Assembly (NCBI GenBank): GCA_029204225.1
Contig: CM055106.1
Coordinates: forward strand, 47,316,633 to 47,380,632
Length of the DNA: 64,000 bases
From: Diphasiastrum complanatum
Lineage: Eukaryota; Streptophyta; Lycopodiopsida; Lycopodiales; Lycopodiaceae
Reading direction: 5' to 3'
In this document: positions 1 to 11,618 of the stretch, piece after piece
Position numbering within the stretch: the first letter of the stretch is position 1
How the letters are laid out: each line of letters opens with the position of its first letter
The notes under the pieces: generated by a model
What the model saw: only the letters and a program-made list of their open reading frames with translations
What the model was told of the DNA's origin: nothing
The model's database searches: none
Translations under genes and position numbers: made by a program

Positions 1-1213
1 AACCACAATGCTTGAAGAGCTATCAAATGGATGTGACAAATGTTTTTTTGAATGGCTACTTGGAGGAGGAAATATACATGTTGCAACCCAAGGGCTTCAT
101 CAAGGATGGTGAGGAGGACAAGGTTTTCCACTTAAGGAAGAGCCTATATGACTTGAAGCAAGCACCTAGAGCTTGGTACTCTAGGTTGCATGATTTTCTC
201 TACTCTCTTGGCTTTGTGATTAGCTCTTATGTGTCTTCTTTGTACATCAAATGTAATGATGGAAAGATCATCATTTTAGTACTTTATGTTGATGATATCG
301 TATTGACACGAAATGATTGTGAAGGCATAAGAAATGTTAAAGTTTCCTTGTCTAGTGAATTCAAGATGGTAGGTCTAGGACTTCTTAAGTTCATACTTGG
401 AATCAAAGTTACTAGAGGTAGTGATTTTACTTTTATAAGTCAATCAAAGTATGCTACTTCCATTCTTGAGAGGTTTGGCATGAAAGATTGTAAAGGGATT
501 GACACTCCTATGGAGCAAACTTATAAAGTTACTAATGATTGTGATGAAGCATCCTTTGAGGACATCACACTCTTTAGGAAGCTAATAGGCTCCTTAATCT
601 ATTTGACAATCACTAGACCAGATTTGAGTTAAAGTGTAAGCAAGTTAAGTCAATATATGCAAGGTCCCTTGATGCATCATTGGAAAAGTGCCAAGAGAGT
701 GCTTAGATTGTCTCTTCTACTAGATTTTTTGGCATTCTCTATCAAGGATCTAACTTGTACTTGAGAGCATTTTCAGATTCAAATTTTGTAGGAGATAAGA
801 TGGATAGAAGATCCATAAGTGCATTTGTCACTTTTCTTTGTGGAGGAGTGATATCTTGGCTTTCCAAAAAGCAAGATACAATTTCTCTTTCCTCTTGTGA
901 AGCCGAGTAGAAGGCATTGACTTCAAAAACCACAGAACTCCTATGGCTAAGAAGACTTTTGGTGGAGCTTCAAGTGCTAAAGGCCGAGGAGGTCCCTTGC
1001 ATCTATTGTGACAATCAAGCTTCTCAACAAATTGCTACCAATTCGATTGTCCATGCTAGAACAAAGCATTTTGAAATAGCTCATCACTTTGTGAGGGAGA
1101 AGGTGCAATCCAAGGAGGTTCAACTTCATCATGTGCCTTCATCCAAGTGCATAGCTGATATCTTAACCAAACCTTTGGGTAAAGATTTATTTTTCAACTT
1201 AAGAAATGGATGA
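1..1213 (+). pseudogene. Ty1/copia pol fragment (element E): reverse transcriptase and RNase H
   Basis: Truncated at the window start. RT-type signatures are visible: QMDVTNVFLNG near the beginning, the SLYDLKQAPRAWY motif, and the catalytic YVDD followed by IVL at about 286-306. The RT frame ends at a stop at 630-632, just after the RPDLS motif. RNase H continues in other frames: FAGDKMDR near 790, an SSCEAE stretch broken by TAG at about 908-910, then CDNQAS, ARTKHFEIAHHFVREK and ADILTKPLGKDLF, ending at 1213. The order RT then RNase H after an upstream integrase is the copia arrangement. Several stops and frameshifts mean no protein is made. The 3' polypurine tract and LTR follow about 180 bp downstream. 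Confidence 0.93.
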
Positions 1214-1390
1214 TGGTGCAACCATTGCCAATCACCTATTGAAGGTAAAGGAGATCCGTGATCACTAGTTGTCGTTGGCGAGTGAGTACAAGATCATGAG
1301 ATCATTCAATTGACATTGAATAGCTTGAGTGAGTCACATCAGATGTTTTTGGAGTTGTAGATATGTGTACATCAGACTTGGCAAGTTAGA

Positions 1391-1402
1391 AGTGAGGAGG
1401 AG
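1391..1402 (+). other. Polypurine tract of copia element E
   Basis: Purine run agtgaggaggag sits immediately before a TGTTAAAATATC LTR start. It would prime plus-strand DNA synthesis. The same gaggaggag motif precedes the LTRs of D and B. Confidence 0.75.
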
Positions 1403-1967
1403 TGTTAAAATATCACTTTCAACTTGTTGTATCTTGTAGATCTCAAGTTATTTAAGCTTGATAGGATCTCACATGTGTGGAGTCTGTTCCCACATGTGAA
1501 AGAATGTACGTAAGTCATTTTTATTAAGTTAGATTGGTTTTAGCTTGACCTACACTAGTGTGAAATTGACCTTTGAGTAGAATCTTGAAAATGGTCAAAT
1601 TGGTCAAACTTTTTGTAAATAGATTGGACTTCCATGTGAATGAGTTATTACTCACACATTTCAAGATACCATTCACACGTGTGGATAAGCTTCTAGAAGA
1701 TAAGATATAAAGATTCCATTAGATCCTATTTTATAGGGAATATTCCTATAAATGTGGAAGACTAGCTTTTTGTTTTCTAGCCAAAGAGAATAGTCAACTT
1801 TGGGAAATGAGCACATATGCCTCCCATTGGTGGATCTGGATGACTAGGCACTCTTCACACGTGTGAAGGCCTGCTGGACAATACACATCTTGTGGATGTA
1901 CTTAATCTATAAAGAGATCAACCAAATCAATAACAAGTTGATGTGACATTGGCAAATTCTAGTTTTG
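1403..1967 (+). repeat. 3' LTR of element E (right boundary approximate)
   Basis: Begins TGTTAAAATATC directly after the polypurine tract. It contains a TATA-like box (tataaat, about 1747), cacacgtgtg at about 1674 and a perfect 16-bp palindrome cttcacacgtgtgaag at 1853-1868. No second copy of this LTR is in the window, so its end is not fixed. It probably runs into the LTR of the opposite-strand element D between about 1900 and 2000. Confidence 0.6.
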
Positions 1968-2367
1968 TTGAGATTTCCACATTTGTCTTGAGTTTTGATG
2001 AATGAAATGCATTTGTAAGTTAACGTACTTTACTCTCTGTAAACAAGCCATACAGGTATTGTTCTCCACACGTGTGAGGCCGCCCATCCATGTGTTTGAT
2101 CATTTGATCCATTGCTCTTGCTTAAATCATAGTGTAAAGCATCTAGATCAAGATCTAACATCTAGAAATTGATAGATCTTTGGATTAAGCAATCAATAGC
2201 TCTTAATGATTGATAGTACAATCAATATTTGTCCTTTTTCTCTGAAAATTGACATTCTAGAAGGTTATGTGCTCAATTCACATACCTTTATGTACAATAC
2301 AATGGAAATAAGATAGGCATGGCTCCAAAACTCAAGATAGGAATATATAATTTTACTAATCTTCACA
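1968..2367 (-). repeat. 3' LTR of minus-strand element D (left boundary approximate)
   Basis: Read on the minus strand, TGTGAAGATTAG starts at 2367 right after a purine tract (minus-strand aaggaggag, 2368-2376). The body contains cacacgtgtg at 2067-2076. The far end is not resolved; 1968 is a guess based on a possible ...CTCAACA terminus. Confidence 0.55.
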
Positions 2368-2376
2368 CTCCTCCTT

Positions 2377-3399
2377 AAAATATATGTTAGGCCAAGATTA
2401 GACCTCATCTTGATAAAAACATTCTTAAGCAATGGCTTGGTGAGAAGATCTGCAACACAATTTGAAGATCCAACATGCTCCAATAAGATCTTTCTCCCAA
2501 TAATTTTTTCTCTTACAAAATGATGAGCTACCTCGATGTGTTTTCTCCTCGTACGGAACATAGGATTATTTGCAAGAGCCTGAGCCGAGATGTTATCATT
2601 CTTGATAATTGGAAGGTCTTTATTTCCATAACACTTTAGCTCCAAGAGTAGCCTTTTGATCCATAAAACCTCTTTTGTTGTGGCTGTAAGAGATTTGTAT
2701 TCAACTTCACAGGATGATAAGGATATAGTTGCTTGCTTTTTTGATAGCCAAGAAACTAGATTCCCTCCAAAAAAAATTGTGTAAGCACTTGTGGAGTTTC
2801 TATCCAGCCTATCTCCTGCAAAATTTGAATATGAAAAAGCAACCAAAGTTAGATCTTCTCCTCGGCCTCACCACTTCTTGAGCAGCATCAAGATTGATGA
2901 TTGTAGATCTTGCATGAGACTCCTTGATCTTTGCTTCATCCAAGTTAAACTTCTGAACTTCATGAAAGATCACATCTCTACTTACAACATTCTTGTCATT
3001 AGAGGGAAGATATACTCTATATGCTTCTTTAGTAGATGCATATCCTACAAAAATTCTTTTAACAGCACTAGGATCATCCTTCTTCCTAGTCTCTAAAGGT
3101 GCATGCACAAAGCATACACAGCCAAAGATTCTAAGATGATCTACCTTATACAACATCTCAAATGGTGTTCTTCCTTCTATTGCAAGACTAGGAAGTCTAT
3201 TACAAAGATAATATGAACATGCAACTGCTTCTCCCCAAAATTCTTTAGGTAGAGATGCTTCTAGCCTAATGGCTTTTGCACAGCACAAAGTTCTATTTTT
3301 TCTCTCAGCAACTCCATTTTGCTGAGTATAAGAACAAGAAAATTCTCTTTGTATTTCCTCTTTCTCACAAAAGTCTTTAAACTTATTGGAGGTATATTC
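2377..3399 (-). pseudogene. Ty1/copia element D: integrase C-terminal part fused to RNase H, RT deleted
   Basis: Minus strand. The upstream part (3399-2850) encodes integrase: YTSNKFKDFCEKE, QQNGVAERKNRTL, FWGEAVACSYYLCNRLPS, then the FVGYAS and DVIFHE motifs. At about 2850 the sequence jumps to RNase H (FAGDRLDRNSTS, SWLSKKQATISLSSCE, HHFVREK, VADLLTKPL). The whole RT domain is missing and the two parts are in different frames, so an internal deletion has occurred. The integrase is cut at its 5' side at 3399/3400, within the SDNGGEYTSNKF region, exactly where the LTR of element C begins. C therefore inserted into D. A polypurine tract and LTR follow on the minus strand. Confidence 0.92.
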
Positions 3400-4053
3400 T
3401 GTGAGAGATTTCAACTAGTTTAGTCTAGTTTAGTCACATTTTGGTAAATTGTCAATAAGAGGCCAAAACTCATTTTAGACTTAGAGATAAACTTTTTGAA
3501 GTTATATAAGTTTAAAATACATTCAATAAACACTTTTTGAAAGTGTGAGAAAGTTGGTAGTCGAGTTTGAGAGAGATTCAAATTTGAACTTTGGGTACAT
3601 TGAATCTAGACCCAAAAATAGTAGGGTTTACATTTGGGAGGGAAATCCAAGTGGCCAAATAGGGTTTGGAAACTCTATAAAAGGATGTAACTAATGGAGA
3701 GACACATCTTCTCTCTTATATCCCTCATTTCATCATTATACATGGTCCTCTTTGGGTTCTACTACTCATTGGTGCACTATCTTGGTGTTATCTTGCAATC
3801 TTGTGTGTAGAATGCTCATTTATTGCTATTTTTGGTTCCACACGTGTGAAATATAGTAGGCTACTGTAATTGTACAGACAGCAAACATATTTTATATTTT
3901 GGTTCATTTTTTATCAATATCTCTTAGAGTTTGCATCTCATTTTGTATGTAGATGCTAATTTTTCTACATTGGCAGGATTGTTGGTTTGCTCCTTTTTGT
4001 AACCAATGATCAGGGACATGGATTGGATCTTGAATGATCTGAAATCCTTCACA
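3400..4053 (+). repeat. 5' LTR of element C (654 bp)
   Basis: Starts TGTGAGAGATTTC at 3400 and ends CTTCACA at 4053, directly before a tRNA-Met-type primer-binding site. It has a textbook TATA box (tataaaagg, about 3676) and cacacgtgtg at 3839-3848. The left boundary is supported because the reverse-strand integrase homology of D stops at 3399. Confidence 0.88.
3676..3684 (+). promoter_or_regulatory. TATA box in LTR of element C
   Basis: tataaaagg lies about 375 bp before the LTR end and would set the U3/R boundary of the retrotransposon transcript. Confidence 0.55.
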
Positions 4054-4065
4054 TGGTATCAGAGC
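4054..4065 (+). other. Primer-binding site of element C
   Basis: TGGTATCAGAGC, the initiator tRNA-Met complement typical of plant copia elements, immediately follows the LTR terminal CA. Confidence 0.9.
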
Positions 4066-4655
4066 TCTTGTGTTTCAGGTTATGAAAGGATCAGCCATCT
4101 TTAGCGAGGATTTGGAGGAGTTACCAATGCTAGAGCATGCTAGATTGATCTCTACTCAAAAATCAGCATTTTCGAATGTGTAGAATTGATCTTTTGTAGG
4201 TCAAAACTCAATATAGGGTTATATACTTGATCAATTTTGATTTCACACTTGGTTTGCTGGAATTAGATGACTTTTGGTGCATTAGGAAGGTCTCATTGGA
4301 GTCTACAAGAAGTTATATCAAGTTTCTAGAAATTGCATGTAGAATTTGAGATATTCAATTTTTTGTGATTTTGTCAAAACCCTAATTTTGATTGGATCTC
4401 TAGTTTGTGAGGTTATCAAACTTCATTTGAGTGTGTTTCAATCTTAGGAAGTGCCAAGAATCATTAGATTGAGGATAGATCATAGGTTGTTCAAGAGTTT
4501 ACTATTCTATGTGTTGATTTTCTAGTTAGAAGTGCTAGAAGAGATTTGAGAGGTTCCATATCTTTGTGATTTCTTCTTGAGTTCATTTGTTGACATTCAA
4601 GAGAGTGCTTTGTGCATTGGAACAGGTTGAAAGAAGAAGATCAAGTCACTTCAAC
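4066..4655 (+). other. Untranslated leader of element C
   Basis: 590 bp between primer-binding site and gag start with no ORF of note. The stretch caaaaccctaattttgattgg has a counterpart upstream of the minus-strand gag at 33 kb, linking C and F to one family. Confidence 0.7.
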
Positions 4656-4695
4656 ATGGCTACAAGTGGTGGATTCATGTTGGAAGGCAATGATA
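4656..4695 (+). pseudogene. Start of element C gag, split by insertion B
   Basis: ATG at 4656 opens MATSGGFMLEGND, closely resembling the gag start of element A. The frame is broken by the LTR of B at 4696 and resumes 11.5 kb later at 16237 (RLTSINYST). Confidence 0.85.
4691..4695 (+). repeat. Target-site duplication of element B, left copy
   Basis: tgata immediately precedes the B LTR; the identical tgata follows the 3' LTR at 16232-16236. Five bp is the normal copia duplication length. Confidence 0.9.
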
Positions 4696-5184
4696 TGTGA
4701 GAAATTGGCAAAAATCTAGCTTGGTATTTTTTATGATAGAAGTTTGTAAGTGAATCTCACATGTGTGGAGGATGTTCCCACGTGTGGAGAATTGTAAAGT
4801 AAATAAAAATGTTTGATATAGGGGTCTCATAGAATTTCATAGTCAAGCATTTAGGTGTAGGATGTTGATAGGGTCAAATTTGGCATAGATGGCAAATTAT
4901 CCATTTCCACTTGTAATGCCACTATTGAGCCAAAATAGAGTAGGAGGCCAAACTTGTGCCAATTAGAGTGTAGACAAGTGTAATGTTTTTGTTTGATGAA
5001 GTTTAAGAGGTCCAATAGGATTTAGAGGTGGAACCATATGTGGTCCAATAGGAATTTGAGGTGTGCTTGAATATAGTCCAATAGAATTAAGAGGTGCATA
5101 GATCAATGGTCCAATAGAATTAAGAGGTGGCAAAGTGTGATCCAATCATAGTTAAGCATAGTGGTAGGTCGTGGATCTACTAGT
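4696..5184 (+). repeat. 5' LTR of element B, first part (489 bp)
   Basis: Starts TGTGAGAAATTGGC and matches 15406-15894 with nine differences. It is interrupted after ctagt (5180-5184) by the LTR of element A and resumes at 11619. Confidence 0.93.
5180..5184 (+). repeat. Target-site duplication of element A, left copy
   Basis: ctagt at 5180-5184 and again at 11614-11618, directly flanking the two A LTRs. The uninterrupted target (ctagtatcat) is preserved in the other B LTR at about 15890. Confidence 0.95.
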
Positions 5185-5839
5185 TGTGAAAATTGTCAAC
5201 ATTTCCTAGCTAGTTTGAGGCCTAAATTGGCTAAAATTGTAAATAGTTTTGGTTCTGGAGTTTTGCACGTGTGAACCAGGCCACAATGTTTTTATTTACT
5301 GTATTTTTTCAGTATGATGAAGTGTCAAACTTCATACCCTTCAAAATGAGACCATTTTGATGTATTTTGGTCATATAAGCCATTTTTAGCTATTTTTCCT
5401 ATATAGGGAATATCTAGGGTCAAGTACCTTCTAGAGAGAGGAGAGAGAGTCATCTTCCTCATCCATAAATAGTAGGGAAGTCGTGGAGAACAGGTTGGAG
5501 AAACCTTTTGTATGCTTCATTGAGATCAATAGATCATTGTCATTGTTTCTTCCTCCATTGAGAGCATTGTTGTGTGTATTGTCTTCAAGCTATTGTGTAT
5601 GATCTTAGGTGCTTTCCAAAAGTGATAGGCTGATGTATTATGGACTGTATAATGCTATTTTGGGCCGCACTTGATGTTTATGGAAGTTTCCATTTGTGAT
5701 AAATGCTTTTTGATCAAGTTCTTTGCATTCTAGGTAGCATAGAATGTGTTGCCAATTCCTAGCTTATGTAGTTTGGAGTGCAAGCATTCAAGCCAATGAT
5801 CTTGGAGTTTAGATCCACTTAGGATCTGTATTTTTCACA
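5185..5839 (+). repeat. 5' LTR of element A (655 bp)
   Basis: TGTGAAAATTG...TTTTTCACA. Contains gcacgtgtg (5265), tatata at about 5400 and a gagagaggagagagag tract at about 5434. Differs from the 3' LTR by g/a near 5288 and a/t near 5742. Confidence 0.96.
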
Positions 5840-5851
5840 TGGTATCAGAGC
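5840..5851 (+). other. Primer-binding site of element A
   Basis: TGGTATCAGAGC abuts the LTR end. Confidence 0.92.
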
Positions 5852-7010
5852 TGGTTGGCTTCTATTTACAGTAAGTATTCCATTTTTGGTGATATTTGGA
5901 TGTTTGATCAAGTTCTAGCATGATTTTGCATTGCTTTGTTGATCAAATCTTACTAACCTTTGTTTTGTGAGTTGAACTTGTGGATCAAAAGCATATTTCA
6001 GGTCTATTGAAGATCAGAGGCTGAAAAGAAACTATTTTGGATCAGATCATAACACCTAATCATTTGTGATTGTGAGGCTTGTGCATATTCAATACTAACA
6101 ATGTTCTTTTCAATCCTATTGTTGACAATCTCCATTCTTGGATGAACACTCTCCTTAAGTGGATGAAACTTCTCCTTAAGTGGATGACAAATGCTCTTTT
6201 GAGTGAGTTGTAATTCTCCTAAAGGCTGAGCAAAGCTCCCATTTGGATGAAAGATCCCTTTTTTGGGTGAACATATTGTAAGCTCCATTGTGAAGAGCAT
6301 ATTGTAAAGATTGTCATCAATTTTGGCATAAATTTTGGTGTACTTTGTTGAGCATGTAAGTAACTCTCCTTATGTAATTTGATTGGAGCATTTGTTGGAA
6401 GGTGTTAACCATTATGCAAGTGTGTTTTCAGGTTCTTAACAGGTTGAGGAACATTCTCATGTGAAGTGATCTTAGATCTACATCTAAACACCAAGATTTG
6501 ACAAGATAGTGAAGCTAGTCTTGTGATTCACTAAGTGTGCTCATTCATTCACCTCTAAATATTGTATTTATCACTTGCTGGAGTTTATAAACTTTTAGAA
6601 GTGTGGTTTACATGTGGTTTTACAGGTTGAATCAATATCTTAGTGTGTTGATCATATGTTGATCAAGTTTGTTCATTACTAGGTAATCTTGGCATCCTAG
6701 TTTTGGGTATTTTCTAAGAATGCAAGTAACTCTTCACACCATAACTTGATTTGGTCACTTGCTGGAAAGTTTGAGAGCTTAAGCAAGAGTGTGTTCAGGT
6801 TGGTTTGATTTTGTAATCCATTCTTAGTGTGTGCAAAGTGTTGCATGTGTTTAAATCTTCCTTTCTATGCTTGGAAACCATCTAGGTTCAAGATAGAAGT
6901 GTTTTAGGGTCCTAAATCTTCATAGATCTCTTTATCTATCATTTGTTGAGAGAAAAGTGAGTGCTAAGTGCTTTAGGACAGAACCTAAAAGTTGAAGAAA
7001 CATTAGAATC
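5852..7010 (+). other. Leader region of element A
   Basis: 1159 bp with no plus-strand ORF. Around 6140-6260 it has imprecise repeats of ctccttaagtggatgaa-like units. It also contains several short recurring phrases such as acttgctggaa. It probably holds packaging and dimerisation signals, but none can be identified from sequence alone. Confidence 0.6.
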
Positions 7011-10000
7011 ATGGCTTCCAATGGTGGGATCATGCTAGAGTCTAGTGAAAGGTTGAGTTCATCAAACTACTCTACTTGGAAAGTGAGGATGGAGTCCTTA
7101 CTTGAGTTGAATGAACTCATGGACATAGTTGCAGAAATTGAAGAGAGACCTCTCACACTTCAAGAGCAACAAAGGTTTGATAAGAAGGCCAAAAGGGCTC
7201 TTCATATCATTAAAATGAATGTTACAAATGAACTTGTCAAGGAAGTTGAAAGTGTCAAAGTGCAAGTGAGGCATGGAATGCCTTAAAGAAGCTCTTTGAA
7301 TCAAAGTCCACATCTAGGGTATTGACCCTAAGGAGACAAATATTTTCTAGTAGGCAAAGAGAGGGTGAAAGTGCTCATGCATTTATCTTGAGAGTTAAGT
7401 CCCTAAGTGATGATTTAGCATGCATTGATGAGAACATAAAAGATGGTGAAATAGTCCAAGTTATGTTGAATGGTTTGCTAAATGAACATGCTAACCTTGT
7501 GCAAAGTTTTGCCATTCAAAGAGTCTTGCCAAGTGTGGTTGACTTGCAAGAAATCTTATTGGCTGAAGAACATAGGTTGCAATCAAAGCTTGATGGTGCA
7601 TCCTTGCAAGGTGGAGGTGAAGAGGCTTTCTTCACAAAAGGCAAATTCAAGGGCAAAGGTAAAGGCAAAGGGAAATGGTCCAAAGGTGGTAACTTTGATC
7701 ATGATGATCACTCTTCCTCTTCCTCTTCTACTAAGAACAATAAGTCAAAGTTCAAGTGCTTTTATTGTGGGATAAAAGGTCATTTTGCAAATGAATGTTA
7801 TAAGAAGAAAAGAGAGCAAGGAGAGAGGCAAGGAAATCTTACAATAGATGAGGAAGAACATAACACATGTGAATCACTTGTTATGACTTCAAGTTTGTTA
7901 GCCAACATAGATGATAATGATCCTTGGTGGATTGATAGTGGAGCCTCATCTCACATGACAAGACATAAGGAATACTTTACATCCTTATTGTCTTATGAGG
8001 GAGAAGGTAACATCATCTACACTGCAAATGATGGTCAATGTGACATCAAAGGCATAGGCACTATTCCTATTTCCCTTTCAACAAATAGGAAAGCAAATCT
8101 TGAAAATGTTTTGTACATTCCTTCAATCACTAAGAATTTGCTTAGTGTAAGTCAAATGATTGACAAAGGACTTGATGTGGAGTTCATTGGAGATGCATGT
8201 TTGATAAGTAAATGTGGATCCTTGATTGCTCAAGGTAGGAGGCATGGTAAACTTTTCAAGCTTGATGCATGTGTGATCTCTAATCATGAAGGATGTATGG
8301 CTAGGGAGCAATTGACAAACCAAGAAGTTTGGCACAAGAGGTTGGGCCATCCCAACTTCAAATCTTTGGAGGTAATGGCAAAGAAAGAGCTTGTTCTTGG
8401 TCTCCCTAAAAGTCTTGTTGCAAACAATAGTGTTTGTGAACATTGTGCCTTGTCCAAATCTCATAGACTTGCTTATTCTAGATCTACTTCTAGATCTAAA
8501 GAAGCTTTTCAACTTGTGCATTCTGATATTCATTCTTCTAGTACAACTAGCAATGGTGGGGCAAAGATGTATGCAACTTTCATTGATGACTTTAGTAGGT
8601 ATACTTGGATCTATCTTCTTAAAAGTAAGGATGAAGTGTTTGCTGCATTTGTCAAGTTCAAGAATGAAATGGAAAACCAATTCAATACAAAGATCAAATG
8701 CTTAAGATCTGATAATGGAGGGGAATACACCTCAAATAGGTTCAAAGACTTTTGTATAGCACATGGGATTAAGAGGGAGATGTCTAGTCCTAGGACTCCA
8801 CAATAGAATGGAGTGGCCGAGAGGAAGAATAGAACCCTTTGTGAATGTGCCAAGGCAATGAGACTACATGCTAATCTTGCTAAGTCTTTTTGGGGGGAAG
8901 CTTTAGCATGTGCTAACTATCTATGTAATAGATGGACAAGTGCTTCCTTGGATGGTAAAACTCCTCATGAGGTTCTTTATGGTAGAAGGCCGAGTGTCAA
9001 GCATTGTAGGATCTTTGGATGTACATGTTTTGTCAATATCACACTTGATGATAGAACTAAAGAAGATCCTTCATCAAAGAAGGGTGTGTTTGTTGGCTAT
9101 AGTGAAGTAAGCAAGGCTTACAAAGTGTACATTCCTTCTACAAAGAAAGTTGTCATAAGTAGGGATGTCATCTTTCATGAAGAGAATGTTTCCAATGTTG
9201 TTGATGTTGATGTTGATGTGCCTACTAATCATCATGATGTGCAAGATGTCTTGGATGAAGATGGAGATGCCACTCCAAAGCAAACTTCAAGGAAGACTCA
9301 AAGGCAAAGGGCTAAGCCATCAAGGCTAACCTATGATGAAAAAGGAAAGCAAGTGGTGGACAACTCTAACTTTGCTTTTCTTACCTCTTTTGATGAACCA
9401 ACTTGTGTAGGTGAAGCAATTCAAAAGAAGGAATGGATCCAAGCCATGGATCATGAGCATCAAGCACTCATCAAAAGCAACACATGGAGGTTGGTAAAGC
9501 TTCCAAAGGACAAGAAGGCAATTGGTTGTAAGTGGATCTTCAAGATCAAGACAAATCAAGATGGATCAATCAACAAGTACAAGGCAAGGTTGGTGGCAAA
9601 GGGGTATGCTCAAGAATATGGTATTGACTATGATGAGACCTTTGCACCCGTGGCAAAGATGGTAACTATTCGAATCCTAATCTCTCTTGCAACTCTTTAT
9701 GATTGGGATATGTGGCAAATGGATGTTACTAATGCCTTCTTGAATGGTGATCTTGAAGAAGATATTTACATGGAGCAACCCGAGGGCTATGTTTCACATG
9801 ATGAGCCTAATCATGTGTGCTATCTCCAAAAGAGTTTGTATGGGCTAAAGCAAGCACCAAGGAGTTGGTATGCTAAGCTCAATTCCTTCTTACTTTCTCA
9901 AAACTTTGTTATGAGTGAGTATGATCATTCTCTCTACTTTAGATTGAATGAAAATGATATCACTTTACTTTTGATCTATGTTGATGACATTATCTTAAGT

Positions 10001-10963
10001 GGTGGTAACAATCTAGATATAGATGAAATCAAGATGGCACTCAAAAGAGAGTTTGAAATTCAAGATCTTGGTAAACTTCATTATATCTTAGGAATAGAGA
10101 TTATTAGAACTTCTAAATCTACATTCATATGTCAAGAAAAGTATGTTAACTCTATTCTAAAAAGGTTTCATATGGAAGATTGTAAAGTTGTTTCTACTCC
10201 TATGGAATCAAATGTAAAGCTAACTACAAGAAGTAATGAAAGATCCTTCAAGGACATTACTCTCTATAGAAAGCTAATAGGATCTCTTATATGGTTAACC
10301 ATCACAAGACCTGATCTAAGCTTTGTGGTTGGTAAACTAAGTCAATTTATGCAAGATCCTAGTGAGGCTCATTGGAAGCTAGGAAAGAGAGTACTTAGAT
10401 ACATCTCGGGATCTAGAGATTTTGGCATCTTGTATGGAGGTACTACACCTAACCTTTGTGGATTTTCAGATTCAGATTTTGCAGGTGATCAAATGGATAG
10501 GAAGTCAACAAGTGCCTTTGCAATCTATCTTGGAGATGGAGTGGTCTCATGGCTATCAAAGAAGCAACCAACTATCTCTCTATCTTCCACCGAAGCCGAG
10601 TACAAGGCATTAACAACATGCACCAAGGAGATTCTTTGGATCAAGAGGATGTTATTGGATCTTCACTTGCTGGAACCAGAGAAGACTCCAATCATACTTT
10701 GTGATAACCTTTCAGCCCAAAGCTTGGCAAGCAATCCTGTTTTTCATGCAAGGAGCAAGCACATTGAGATTGCTCACCATTTTGTGAGAGATCAAGTCAT
10801 TGCCAAAGAGGTGGAGCTTCAACATGTCTCTTCAAAGGAGTGTGTGGCTGATATCTTCACCAAACCATTGGGAAAGGACCTATATTTAATGCATAGATCT
10901 AATCTTGGAATGTGCTCAAAGACTATGTTGAAACTAGCATCCAATGTTGAAGAGGGAGTGTGA
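7011..10963 (+). pseudogene. Element A gag-pol polyprotein with one frameshift and one stop
   Basis: Start ATG at 7011 (MASNGGIMLESSERLSSSNY, UBN2-type copia gag). A one-base loss near 7250 shifts the frame, which then stays open from about 7290. The TAG at 8804-8806 falls in the integrase TPQ-NGVAERK motif, and the frame resumes to a TGA at 10961-10963. Domains in order: gag zinc knuckle CFYCGIKGHFANEC (about 7757), protease WWIDSGASSHMT (about 7925), integrase HHCC zinc region with HKRLGHP (about 8333), and core D-D-E motifs (HSDIHS, FIDDFSRYTW, RSDNGGEYTS). RT follows (QMDVTNAFLNG, LYGLKQAPRSWY, YVDDIIL near 9977), then RNase H (FAGDQMDRKSTS, SSTEAEYKAL, ADIFTKPLGKDLY). Length is about 1318 codons, normal for copia. 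The stop lies inside the first bases of the 3' LTR. Not functional as read, but only two changes from open. Confidence 0.95.
10949..10958 (+). other. Polypurine tract of element A
   Basis: gaagagggag immediately precedes the 3' LTR TGTGAAAATT and is still coding (E-E-G). Confidence 0.8.
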
Positions 10964-11613
10964 AAATTGTCAACATTTCCTAGCTAGTTTGAGGCCTAAA
11001 TTGGCTAAAATTGTAAATAGTTTTGGTTCTGGAGTTTTGCACGTGTGAACCAGGCCACAATATTTTTATTTACTGTATTTTTTCAGTATGATGAAGTGTC
11101 AAACTTCATACCCTTCAAAATGAGACCATTTTGATGTATTTTGGTCATATAAGCCATTTTTAGCTATTTTTCCTATATAGGGAATATCTAGGGTCAAGTA
11201 CCTTCTAGAGAGAGGAGAGAGAGTCATCTTCCTCATCCATAAATAGTAGGGAAGTCGTGGAGAACAGGTTGGAGAAACCTTTTGTATGCTTCATTGAGAT
11301 CAATAGATCATTGTCATTGTTTCTTCCTCCATTGAGAGCATTGTTGTGTGTATTGTCTTCAAGCTATTGTGTATGATCTTAGGTGCTTTCCAAAAGTGAT
11401 AGGCTGATGTATTATGGACTGTATAATGCTATTTTGGGCCGCACTTGATGTTTATGGAAGTTTCCATTTGTGATAAATGCTTTTTGATCAAGTTCTTTGC
11501 ATTCTAGGTAGCATAGTATGTGTTGCCAATTCCTAGCTTATGTAGTTTGGAGTGCAAGCATTCAAGCCAATGATCTTGGAGTTTAGATCCACTTAGGATC
11601 TGTATTTTTCACA
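10959..11613 (+). repeat. 3' LTR of element A (655 bp)
   Basis: Same length as the 5' LTR with two mismatches seen. Followed by ctagt (11614-11618) and then the remainder of the B LTR. Confidence 0.96.
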
Positions 11614-11618
11614 CTAGT

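Larger units (their letters stand above)
5185..11613 (+). mobile_element. Nearly intact Ty1/copia retrotransposon A (6429 bp)
   Basis: Complete structure: 655-bp LTRs at 5185-5839 and 10959-11613, ctagt target duplications, a tRNA-Met primer-binding site, an 1159-bp leader, gag-pro-IN-RT-RNase H in copia order, and a polypurine tract. The LTRs differ at only two positions by eye, so the insertion is young. The single coding frame carries just two lesions, a frameshift near 7250 and a TAG at 8804-8806. It lies in the 5' LTR of element B. Confidence 0.96.

Noticed and set aside
4963-5145. Proline-rich 60-codon ORF repeated at 15673
   Set aside because: Both copies lie inside the B LTR (taccaatag-type short repeats); the duplication is explained by LTR identity.
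8123-8680. 185-codon minus-strand ORF opposite element A pol
   Set aside because: Shadow of the copia integrase frame; no own motifs.
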